Assembly: GCA_025934595.1 (NCBI GenBank)
Contig: JAICXU010000293.1
Span: 1-5,365, forward strand
Direction of reading: 5' to 3'
Origin: Polyangiaceae bacterium
Lineage (GTDB): Bacteria > Myxococcota_A > Polyangia > Polyangiales > Polyangiaceae
Length of the DNA: 5,365 nucleotides
The translations under genes were made by a program, and so were the position numbers. Below, piece by piece: positions 1 to 5,365 of this stretch (within the stretch, counting starts at the first letter, position 1; the number at the start of each line of letters is the position of its first letter). The notes under the pieces were generated by a model. It made no database searches. It was not told where the DNA came from and saw only the letters and a program-made list of their open reading frames with translations.

Positions 1-2
1 AT

Positions 3-71
3 TCGACGTCGCCGGTCGCGGCAAAAGCGAAAGAGCATCTGAAGACGCTGAAGGCTGCGCCGAAGAAATAG
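3..71 (+). CDS. C-terminal end of an unidentified protein (5' truncated by window edge)
   Basis: Twenty-two codons of an open frame enter from the left edge and end at TAG 69-71. The visible peptide is Ala/Lys-rich and ends KAAPKK, a basic tail of the kind common at the ends of myxobacterial proteins. Most third positions in this frame (about 17 of 22) are G or C, as in the other genes here. Of the other two plus frames, one stops at 40-42 and the other has weaker third-position GC and would run into truB. The stop codon lies in the left arm of a hairpin shared with the end of truB, which fits a genuine gene end. Too little is present to name a family. The reading frame is moderately supported and the function is unknown. 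Confidence 0.5.
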   Translation, partial: STSPVAAKAKEHLKTLKAAPKK

Positions 72-91
72 GCTTCAAAAGAAGCTATTTC
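65..91. terminator. Bidirectional intrinsic terminator-like hairpin between convergent genes
   Basis: Arms GCTTC (72-76) and GAAGC (81-85) enclose an AAAA loop (77-80). After a single bulged G at 71, pairing continues as GAAATA (65-70) with TATTTC (86-91). That gives 5 + 6 base pairs with an A-rich left flank and a T-rich right flank, so either strand yields a stem ending in UAUUU. The TAG stops of the left gene (69-71) and of truB (85-87 on the minus strand) both fall inside it. The U-tract is short and part of the stem, so termination strength is uncertain. Confidence 0.7.
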
Positions 92-957
92 GTGACATTG
101 AAGCCACGCGACACGCGGCCCACGCCGGCGTCGTCGACGTGCCCGATCGCGACGAGATTTTTTCGAACGTCGAGCCAAGCGCACGCGCCGCGCACGTCGA
201 TGCTTGTAAAATACACGGTTTTGCCGTGACCGGCATCCCGCGCTTGCTCTTCGGAGAGCGTCACCGACGGCAGCGAGCGGATCGCTGCGCTCGTCACCGG
301 CAGAAGGCGTGACGCGAGGCTCGGATCGTCCACCTCGACGGCTTCGTCGATCGAGAACGGGCCCGATCGCAACCTTCGGAGCAGCGTGAGATGCGCAACC
401 GTGCCGAGCGTCGCCGCGAGATCGCGGGCAAGCGATCGCACGTAGTATCCCTTCGACACCGCGGCTCGTAGAGTCACGCTCGGCGGATCGCTCGTGACGT
501 TCGTGAGCGAGAGCGCGGTCACGCTCACGTCGCGCGGCGCGAGCTCCACGGCTTCGCCTTTTCGCGCGAGCTCGTGCGCACGTTGGCCTTGCACGTGGAT
601 CGCCGAAAAATCGGGAGGGATCTGCGATCGGCGCGCCCGCTCCACGTCGAGCGCCGCTTCGAGCCGCGCGCGCCCATCTTCGGCAATCGGCGCGCGCGTT
701 TTCTGGCTGCCGTCCGCGTCGAGCGTCTCGGTCGTCTCGCCGAGCGCGATTCGGGTCTCGTATTCCTTCTCCGCCGCCGTCAGATAGGGAACGAGCTTCG
801 TGCCTTCGCCGATCGCCATGACGAGGACGCCCGTTGCCATGGGATCGAGAGTTCCGGCATGACCGACGGCACGCGAGCCGAGCTTCTTGCGAACGATCTG
901 GACGACGTCGTGGCTGGTCTTGCCGCGCGGCTTGTCGACGACGAGAACGCCGTCCAT
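85..957 (-). CDS. truB: tRNA pseudouridine(55) synthase TruB
   Basis: The 290-residue product should isomerise U55 in the T-loop of tRNAs to pseudouridine in the cytoplasm. The N-terminal KPRGKTSHDVV motif is at 9-19. The catalytic motif GHAGTLDPMATGVL (32-45) carries the nucleophile Asp38, with His33 beside it. EKEYETRIALGETTETLDADG (63-83) holds Tyr66, the expected base-stacking tyrosine. QIPPDFSAIHVQGQRAHELA (112-131) is the second conserved block; His121 and His128 stand where Lys and Tyr are usual. SKGYYVRSLARDL (168-180) contains the conserved Arg174. Residues about 225-290 form a short C-terminal part. Length is normal for the family. The start is firm: ATG follows the TAG of the upstream acyltransferase gene with no gap, and the family begins with this MDGVLVVDKP-like segment. 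No clear Shine-Dalgarno precedes it, so translation probably depends on coupling. It is the last gene of the three-gene operon and ends inside the convergent hairpin. Confidence 0.96.
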   Translation of the reverse strand: MDGVLVVDKPRGKTSHDVVQIVRKKLGSRAVGHAGTLDPMATGVLVMAIGEGTKLVPYLTAAEKEYETRIALGETTETLDADGSQKTRAPIAEDGRARLEAALDVERARRSQIPPDFSAIHVQGQRAHELARKGEAVELAPRDVSVTALSLTNVTSDPPSVTLRAAVSKGYYVRSLARDLAATLGTVAHLTLLRRLRSGPFSIDEAVEVDDPSLASRLLPVTSAAIRSLPSVTLSEEQARDAGHGKTVYFTSIDVRGACAWLDVRKNLVAIGHVDDAGVGRVSRGFNVTK

Positions 958-2286
958 CTAGCCGACGAAAACGGACCGTCGCGCACCGACGGCGCGGTCG
1001 ACCATGGACTGCACGCACGCGCGCACGCGCTCGGCGAGCTGCGTGACCAAGATGTCGTCGTCGGCGGCTTCGGGCCCGTGCTCGGACAGCGAGATTTTTT
1101 CGCCGAACACGATCTTCCATTTCGTCGGCGCCGGCGCGAGACCGAGCGGTCCCAAGGCCGGGAACGTCGGCGTCACCGGAATGTACGGAACGCCCAAAGC
1201 CCGTGAAAATGCCTCGATTCGGAAGATCATCGGATTGGTTTCTTCGGCGCCGATGATCGCCACCGGAACGATGGGCGTGCTCGTGCGGAGAGCCAGCTTG
1301 ATGAATCCGCCGCGACCGAAACGTTGCAGCCGATACCTCTCCTTGAAGAGCTTGCCGATCCCTTTCACGCCTTCGGGAAATACGGCGACGAGCGCGTCTT
1401 GGCTCAGGAGCCGCTCCGCGTTTTCCTGGCATGCGCGCACCGCGCCGATGCGATTCGTGAAGCTGCCGAGAAACGGAAAATGGAAAATAAAATCCTCGGC
1501 GAGCCAGCGCACGTCACGTGGCTTGGGATGCTCTCGCTTCATCGCCGTCTTCAGCATCACGCCGTCGTACGGCAGCGTGCCCGAATGATTCGCGACGAGG
1601 AGGCACCGCCCCGTGTCCGGCACGTTCTCGATGCCCTCGGTGGCGACGCGAAAATATGTAGAATACAAGAAATTGAAGAACGGCCGAAAACGCTCCTCGT
1701 AGACCGGGTCGTAACCGAAATCGTCGACCTCTTCGGAGCGCCCGCGCATGCCGAGGCGGCCCCAGTGCTGCAAATAGTAGTCGGTCGAGAGAAGCTCGCG
1801 CGCCGTGTCGAACACGGCCGCGGTCTCGTTTTGCAGCGACTGCAACGTGCGGCTCGAGGGCGGTCCGCCCGCGGCCTGCGCTTGTGAAGGTCTCGAGATC
1901 GGGATCGTCTTCCGCGTCTCGAGCTCCGGATCGTCGTCGTCGTCGTCGCCGCTCGGGGGCAGCTGTCTCTGCGACGCTTCGTCGATCATCTTGTCGAGCT
2001 TCGCCTCGAGCTCTTTGATTTGATCCGAGAGCTCGACGGCGCTCGAAGGGGGAGGCGGCAGGCTCGGCTTCTTCGCGAGCGCGGATTTCTTGCGCGGCGC
2101 GGGCTTCTTCGGCGGCACGGATTTGCGGATCGGAGCGCCTGCTCGCGGCGTGATGGCCGCATCGCTCTCGGGCGCAGCGCCCGCCGGCTTCGTCGCGCTC
2201 AGCGTTCCGGCGATCAAGGCTCCTGCCAGTTTGGCTTCTTTTTTCGGTGATTTCGGCGTTTTCGTGCCCGTCTTTTTCGTCGCCAT
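958..2286 (-). CDS. PlsC-like (LPLAT superfamily) acyltransferase with long charged N-terminal tail
   Basis: A 442-residue protein. Residues 1-75 are Lys/Ala/Pro-rich and histone H1-like in composition. About 83-105 could be a short charged amphipathic helix, and 114-119 are six aspartates. From about 185 the sequence is typical of a subgroup of glycerolipid acyltransferases: a GYDPVYEERFRPFF segment (191-204), VANHSGTLPYDG (231-242) with the catalytic-type His234 and Asp241, and VFPEG (302-306) as the phosphate-binding block. The His-to-Asp spacing is HX6D instead of the usual HX4D, a variant I associate with the MGAT-like/Rv0502-like branch. It probably transfers a fatty acyl chain to a lipid acceptor at the inner membrane; the acceptor cannot be told. 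No signal peptide or clear membrane helix is seen. The start at 2286 is chosen over an upstream in-frame ATG at 2475 because AGGAG lies 8 bases upstream and the start overlaps the previous stop by one base. Confidence 0.88.
   Translation of the reverse strand: MATKKTGTKTPKSPKKEAKLAGALIAGTLSATKPAGAAPESDAAITPRAGAPIRKSVPPKKPAPRKKSALAKKPSLPPPPSSAVELSDQIKELEAKLDKMIDEASQRQLPPSGDDDDDDPELETRKTIPISRPSQAQAAGGPPSSRTLQSLQNETAAVFDTARELLSTDYYLQHWGRLGMRGRSEEVDDFGYDPVYEERFRPFFNFLYSTYFRVATEGIENVPDTGRCLLVANHSGTLPYDGVMLKTAMKREHPKPRDVRWLAEDFIFHFPFLGSFTNRIGAVRACQENAERLLSQDALVAVFPEGVKGIGKLFKERYRLQRFGRGGFIKLALRTSTPIVPVAIIGAEETNPMIFRIEAFSRALGVPYIPVTPTFPALGPLGLAPAPTKWKIVFGEKISLSEHGPEAADDDILVTQLAERVRACVQSMVDRAVGARRSVFVG
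1931..1948. repeat. (TCG)6 trinucleotide run encoding six aspartates
   Basis: Six consecutive TCG units on the plus strand, read on the minus strand as Asp codons 114-119 of the acyltransferase. It sits in the low-complexity linker between the basic tail and the catalytic domain, where slippage changes would be tolerated. Confidence 0.85.
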
Positions 2287-3284
2287 CACGCGTTCTCCTG
2301 CAAGAGTCGCACGTCGCGAAGCCGCTGCGCGCTCGCGAAATCCACGAGAGCTTCGCGCGTCGTATAGGCCGGCACGAATCCCATTTTCGTTTTGGCTTTC
2401 GCGCCGTCGGCCACGCAAAGAAAGCGGAGGTACTTCAGGAAGATCGGCGGAGCGAGCGCGATCTGCGCGAGCCAACCGAGCGCCGTCAGCGACTCGGCGA
2501 TGGGATGCGGAATGGGGAGAGACACGCGACCCGCGAGCTTGATGACGGTGGAGAGGGGAAGCACGCCATCGCCGACGATGTTGAACACGCCGGGCACGTC
2601 GCGATCGACGGCGAGCTTCAGCGCGGCAATGGCGTCGATCTCGTGGAGAAACTGCACGAGCGGATCGAATCCCATCATCGTGGGGACGATTTTTCGCGCG
2701 AAATAACGCGTGACGAAATTTTTGACGGTGGGCCCGACGACGGGCGCCATGCGCAGCGTCGTCACGATGCTTCCGGGCGCGCCTTTCGCGAACCGCGTGG
2801 CCTGCGCTTCCGCCGCCATTTTGTCGGCGAAAAAATTTTCCTCGCGATCGGCGCGGAGCGGATGATTTTCAGATAGAAAATTCGGGTTGGATGGATGCGC
2901 GCCATAGAGAAGCGTCGACGAGGTCACGACGAGCTTGCGCACTTGCGCGTGTCTCGCGGCCACGAGCGCGTGCATCGTTCCGACGCTCTCGAGCTCGTGC
3001 GCCCAAGCGGTCGCGTGGCTAGGCGAAGAGAGAAACGCCAAATGCACGAAGGTGTCGACGCGCTCTGCCGCGAGGATTTCGGAGAGCCGCGCCTCGGTGC
3101 TCGGCTGCGCGAGATCCACCTCGTACGAGCGTGTTTTTTGCGCGGCCGTCGTCACGGGCTGAATGTCGATCGCGACGATGCGACCGATGCGCTCGTCCTC
3201 TTCCAGGAGGCCGATGAGGTTCGAGCCCAAAAAAGACGACGCGCCCGTGACTGCGATCACCCTCTTTTTCCCGGGCGCGCGCAT
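2286..3284 (-). CDS. NAD-dependent epimerase/dehydratase-like extended SDR protein
   Basis: An extended short-chain dehydrogenase of 332 residues from ATG 3284, or 344 from ATG 3320 (numbering here from 3320). A Rossmann start VIAVTGASSFLG (21-32) binds the dinucleotide; Ser29 replaces the middle Gly of TGxxGxxG. Asp52 ends the second strand and suggests NAD over NADP. HLAF (93-96) and SSTLLYG (134-140) are usual SDR blocks. Where YxxxK is expected the sequence is FFADK (163-167), so the catalytic Tyr is Phe. QFLHEIDAIAAL (223-234) and FNIVGDGVLPLS (246-257) match extended-SDR C-terminal substrate blocks. The substrate is unknown; a nucleotide sugar or a lipid are both possible. Start 3284 is preferred because GAAGGA lies 6 bases upstream and the Rossmann strand follows closely; ATG 3320, 3314 and 3311 lack a ribosome-binding site. 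This is the first gene of the operon; its TGA shares one base with the acyltransferase ATG. Confidence 0.88.
   Translation of the reverse strand: MRAPGKKRVIAVTGASSFLGSNLIGLLEEDERIGRIVAIDIQPVTTAAQKTRSYEVDLAQPSTEARLSEILAAERVDTFVHLAFLSSPSHATAWAHELESVGTMHALVAARHAQVRKLVVTSSTLLYGAHPSNPNFLSENHPLRADREENFFADKMAAEAQATRFAKGAPGSIVTTLRMAPVVGPTVKNFVTRYFARKIVPTMMGFDPLVQFLHEIDAIAALKLAVDRDVPGVFNIVGDGVLPLSTVIKLAGRVSLPIPHPIAESLTALGWLAQIALAPPIFLKYLRFLCVADGAKAKTKMGFVPAYTTREALVDFASAQRLRDVRLLQENA
2295..2299 (-). promoter_or_regulatory. Shine-Dalgarno deciding the acyltransferase start
   Basis: AGGAG on the minus strand, 8 bases before ATG 2286, inside the last codons of the SDR gene. Together with the TGATG overlap it supports the 442-residue acyltransferase over the 505-residue open frame. 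Confidence 0.8.
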
Positions 3285-3290
3285 CGGCGG

Positions 3291-3296
3291 TCCTTC
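3291..3296 (-). promoter_or_regulatory. Shine-Dalgarno favouring the inner SDR start
   Basis: GAAGGA on the minus strand, 6 bases before ATG 3284. The alternative ATGs at 3311, 3314 and 3320 have no comparable purine-rich site, and the extra 12 residues they would add resemble no part of an SDR fold. Confidence 0.55.
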
Positions 3297-3391
3297 GCGG
3301 TCTTTTTGCATCATGCTCATAGGTGGGCTCGCCCGCGTGTCCTTCGTGAAGTCGCGCGAGCTCGGCTGACAAATAACGAAAGCCCCCGAGG

Positions 3392-3405
3392 AAGTCTCCC
3401 GACTT
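3392..3405 (-). other. Small inverted repeat; hairpin with GNRA-type loop in the minus-strand leader
   Basis: AAGTC (3392-3396) and GACTT (3401-3405) pair perfectly around four bases. Read on the minus strand the loop is GGGA, which fits the stable GNRA tetraloop class, and the hairpin would sit in the leader of the SDR operon if transcription starts upstream of it. Two further G-U pairs are possible on the plus strand. With only 5 base pairs it may be chance, or an operator half-site pair. Confidence 0.3.
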
Positions 3406-3454
3406 TTGGGTTACGATTCTACTCTGGACGCGCGGCAGGCTTGCGCGCTGTTTT

Positions 3455-3458
3455 GGAG
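3455..3458 (+). promoter_or_regulatory. Shine-Dalgarno deciding the GTG start of the kinase gene
   Basis: GGAG lies 5 bases before GTG 3464. The next in-frame ATG (3539) is inside the ATP-binding loop, so it cannot be the start. The frame is closed upstream by TAA at 3374-3376, and no in-frame ATG, GTG or TTG lies between that stop and GTG 3464. Confidence 0.75.
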
Positions 3459-3463
3459 CGCAC

Positions 3464-5365
3464 GTGAGCAACTCGACCCACCCGGTCCCCCTCAGGCTCG
3501 GGCCTTACGAGCTGATTCAAAGGCTCGCGACGGGGGGTATGGCGGAGGTGTATCTCGCGCGCCGCGCCGGCCCGCACGGATTCCAGAAGCTCGTCGCGCT
3601 GAAGCGAATTTTGCCGCAGCTCGCCAGGGACGACGACTTCGTCGCGATGTTCGTCGACGAGGCACGGGTCTGCGCGAGGCTTTCGCATCCGAACATCGTG
3701 CAGGTGTTCGACTTCGGCGAGCACGACACCGAGCTCTTCATGGCGATGGAGTACGTCGACGGCACGACTGGCGCACGTCTCATCCGCGCCGCGGCAGCCG
3801 GAGGCATCGAGGTTCCGCTCGAGGTCTCGCTCCACGTGATCCTGTCGGTGATTCGCGGGCTCGAATACGCGCATTCGGCGCGCGACGAAAAGAACAAGCC
3901 GCTCAACTTGGTGCATCGGGACGTGTCGCCGGGAAACGTGCTCATCGATCGATCGGGCGCGGTGAAGCTCACCGACTTCGGAATCGCACGCGCATCCGAG
4001 TTCGAGCGGCGCACCGACGCGGGGCAGCTCAAAGGAAAGCTCGGCTACATGTCGCCCGAGCAAGTCGTCGGCACCGAGCTCGATGCGCGCAGCGATCTCT
4101 TCACGCTCGGGATCGTCTTCGCCGAGATGCTCACGCTTCGTCCTCTTTTCTCCGGCGGCCGCGAGCTCGACGTGCTGCTCCGCATTCGCGACGCCGATCT
4201 CGGCGCGCTCGATCGCGGCGCCCACGTGATCGACGACGACGTCAAGGCGGTCCTCTATCGCGCGCTCGCTCGTGATCGCGCGCTTCGCTATCCGAACGCC
4301 ACCGCATTCGCCGAGGGCATCGAGGAGGTGATTCGCCGCCGCCGCTTGCAGGTCGGCCCCGCGCGTCTCGCTGCATTCATCGAGAAGCTCGGTCTCGCCG
4401 GCAGCGATCAAGATCGCGACACGCTCGATCCCGCCGGGCGTCCGATTTCATCGCAAGCGAACCGCGTGCGCCTCACCGCGACGGACGAGGCGATCTCGAC
4501 GACGGGCGCACGCGATGTTTCCCCGCAGATTTACCGCGTGCGCAAAGAAGACGGCACGATCCTCGGGCCCATGTCGTATCCGCGCCTCATCGAGCTCTTT
4601 GCGACGGGACAAATCCATCCCCGCACTGAGCTGTCGCGCGAGCACGGCAAATTCAAAGAAGCGCTCCACTACGGCGAGCTCGCGCGGTTCGTCACGAGCC
4701 CCGCGCTCCGATGGGACGAGGAGCTTCACGGCAACGTCGAGCGCATGGTCATCGACCGCGCGAGCTTGCCCTCGTACCTTTTTCAGATCGCGCTCGAACG
4801 CGACACGGGCGCGCTCATCTTGCGCGACGACGCGCGGCGGAAAAAAATCTATCTCGTCGAAGGCGCGCTCGAATACGTCGCATCCACCGACAAAGCGGAG
4901 CTCCTCGGCGAATACCTCGTCGCGCGTGGCCAAGTGTTGCGCATGGAAGTCGACATGGCGCTCGCGATGCTTCCGCGCTTCGGCGGTCGTCTCGGCGACG
5001 CGCTCGTCGGCCTCGGAGTCTTACGTCCGATCGAGCTTTTCCGCGCGATCCACGATCAGATGCAAGAGCGCTTCTTGGACGTGCTCTCGTGGAAAAAAGG
5101 CGACGTCGCATTCGTGAGCGGAGCAAGGTCCCACGAAGAGACATTTCCTCTCGGTGTCGATTCGTTCGAGCTCATCACGCGCGGCATCAAAGACGGCTAT
5201 CGCAACGAGGAGCTCGCAGCGCTCCTCGACCCGCTCGCGGACGATCTGCTCGCGCCCGTGCAGCTGCCGCCGCTCCGCATCGAAACGCTCCGCCTCCCGG
5301 AGCGCGAGGCCTACGTTCTTCGCTGCGTCGACGAAGAAATCACGCTGAAAGATCTTCTCGCGAAG
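3464..5365 (+). CDS. Ser/Thr protein kinase with GYF_2-like and DUF4388-like regions (3' truncated by window edge)
   Basis: Starts at GTG 3464 and runs off the right edge after 634 codons. Residues about 15-292 form a Hanks-type kinase domain: glycine loop LATGGMAEVY (21-30) with the first Gly replaced by Ala, Lys47 in VALK, helix-C Glu66, catalytic loop HRDVSPGNVL (151-160) with Asp153 and Asn158, DFG 171-173, SPE 197-199, Asp211 and Arg275. Ser155 takes the place of the usual catalytic-loop Lys. Key catalytic residues remain, so it is probably active. Residues about 356-400 resemble a GYF_2 domain (an IYRVRKEDGTILGPMS-type start, then a helix and AxGQIxPxT). Residues about 432-555 resemble DUF4388/PATAN, with GALIL, a YLVEGALEYV strand pair, LGEYLVARG and LGDALVGLGVL repeats, and WKKGDVAFV. 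A helical part with a YVLRCVDEEITL segment follows to the edge. No membrane segment is seen so far, suggesting a cytoplasmic signalling protein. Its substrate is unknown. Confidence 0.93.
   Translation, partial: MSNSTHPVPLRLGPYELIQRLATGGMAEVYLARRAGPHGFQKLVALKRILPQLARDDDFVAMFVDEARVCARLSHPNIVQVFDFGEHDTELFMAMEYVDGTTGARLIRAAAAGGIEVPLEVSLHVILSVIRGLEYAHSARDEKNKPLNLVHRDVSPGNVLIDRSGAVKLTDFGIARASEFERRTDAGQLKGKLGYMSPEQVVGTELDARSDLFTLGIVFAEMLTLRPLFSGGRELDVLLRIRDADLGALDRGAHVIDDDVKAVLYRALARDRALRYPNATAFAEGIEEVIRRRRLQVGPARLAAFIEKLGLAGSDQDRDTLDPAGRPISSQANRVRLTATDEAISTTGARDVSPQIYRVRKEDGTILGPMSYPRLIELFATGQIHPRTELSREHGKFKEALHYGELARFVTSPALRWDEELHGNVERMVIDRASLPSYLFQIALERDTGALILRDDARRKKIYLVEGALEYVASTDKAELLGEYLVARGQVLRMEVDMALAMLPRFGGRLGDALVGLGVLRPIELFRAIHDQMQERFLDVLSWKKGDVAFVSGARSHEETFPLGVDSFELITRGIKDGYRNEELAALLDPLADDLLAPVQLPPLRIETLRLPEREAYVLRCVDEEITLKDLLAK

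Larger units (their letters stand above)
3285..3463. promoter_or_regulatory. Divergent intergenic region (SDR operon leftward, kinase rightward)
   Basis: About 143-179 bases, depending on which SDR start is used, with no convincing open frame of its own. Promoters for both directions should lie here. I see only isolated -10-like hexamers: TAGAAT on the minus strand (3421-3416) and TACGAT on the plus strand (3412-3417). Neither has a recognisable -35 partner at 16-18 bases. The two overlap, which would allow mutual interference if both were real. No sigma-54 site with correct GG/GC spacing was found. A small inverted repeat at 3392-3405 is listed separately. Confidence 0.4.

Noticed and set aside
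574..1206. Plus-strand open frame (210 codons) opposite truB and the end of the acyltransferase
   Set aside because: It is antisense to two well-supported genes, is Arg-rich as shadow frames usually are, and crosses their junction.
2287..2475. 63-codon N-terminal extension of the acyltransferase frame
   Set aside because: It lies entirely inside the SDR gene in another frame, has no good ribosome-binding site, and is replaced by a well-placed AGGAG before ATG 2286.
3325..3334. GGGC-TC-GCCC palindrome just upstream of the alternative SDR start
   Set aside because: The arms are only 4 bases of G/C around a 2-base loop, which is expected by chance in this composition and too tight to fold as RNA.
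3401..3412. Hairpin followed by TTTT read on the plus strand as a terminator
   Set aside because: The stem is 5 bp with G-U extensions and the T run is short. No plus-strand gene ends upstream of it.
3434..3444. Possible sigma-54 promoter (GGCAGGCTTGC)
   Set aside because: The GG and GC elements are separated by 7 bases; sigma-54 promoters need 10.
3419..4411. Long minus-strand open frame (330 codons) opposite the kinase gene
   Set aside because: It is a shadow of the kinase coding frame in GC-rich DNA. The plus strand has a complete kinase motif set, while the antisense product shows only charged low-complexity sequence and no family motif.

Overview
The window looks like a piece of a high-GC, gram-negative chromosome, most likely from a myxobacterium (Myxococcota, Polyangia-like). 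This is inferred from three things: strong G/C preference at third codon positions in all genes; a eukaryote-like Ser/Thr kinase with the HRDVSPxN catalytic loop common in that group, fused to GYF_2-like and DUF4388-like regions; and Lys/Ala/Pro-rich protein tails. No rRNA, tRNA, CRISPR array, insertion sequence or phage gene is visible.

Layout. At 3-71 (+) is the last 22 codons of a gene entering from the left. It converges on a three-gene minus-strand unit that reads from about 3284 down to 85: an extended short-chain dehydrogenase/NAD-dependent epimerase-like protein (2286-3284), a PlsC/LPLAT-type acyltransferase with a long basic and acidic N-terminal tail (958-2286), and the tRNA pseudouridine-55 synthase TruB (85-957). 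The first junction overlaps by one base (TGATG) and the second abuts (TAG directly followed by ATG), so the three are very probably co-transcribed and translationally coupled. The stop codons of the converging genes both lie in one bulged hairpin at 65-91, which probably terminates transcription from both sides.

A divergent intergenic region (about 3285-3463) separates this operon from a plus-strand Ser/Thr protein kinase gene. The kinase starts at GTG 3464 and runs off the right edge at 5365 (634 codons present, no stop).

How the genes may work together. The dehydrogenase and acyltransferase resemble a gene pair that, from memory, is conserved in Actinobacteria (the Rv0501/Rv0502 neighbourhood of Mycobacterium tuberculosis). 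They probably act on a shared lipid or envelope-related step whose substrate is unknown. TruB is a housekeeping tRNA-modification enzyme that appears to share their transcript. The kinase is a separate, divergently transcribed signalling protein; nothing in the sequence links it functionally to the operon beyond the shared intergenic region. The most interesting points are the pair with its degenerate SDR active site, the odd tail of the acyltransferase, and the kinase-GYF_2-DUF4388 fusion.
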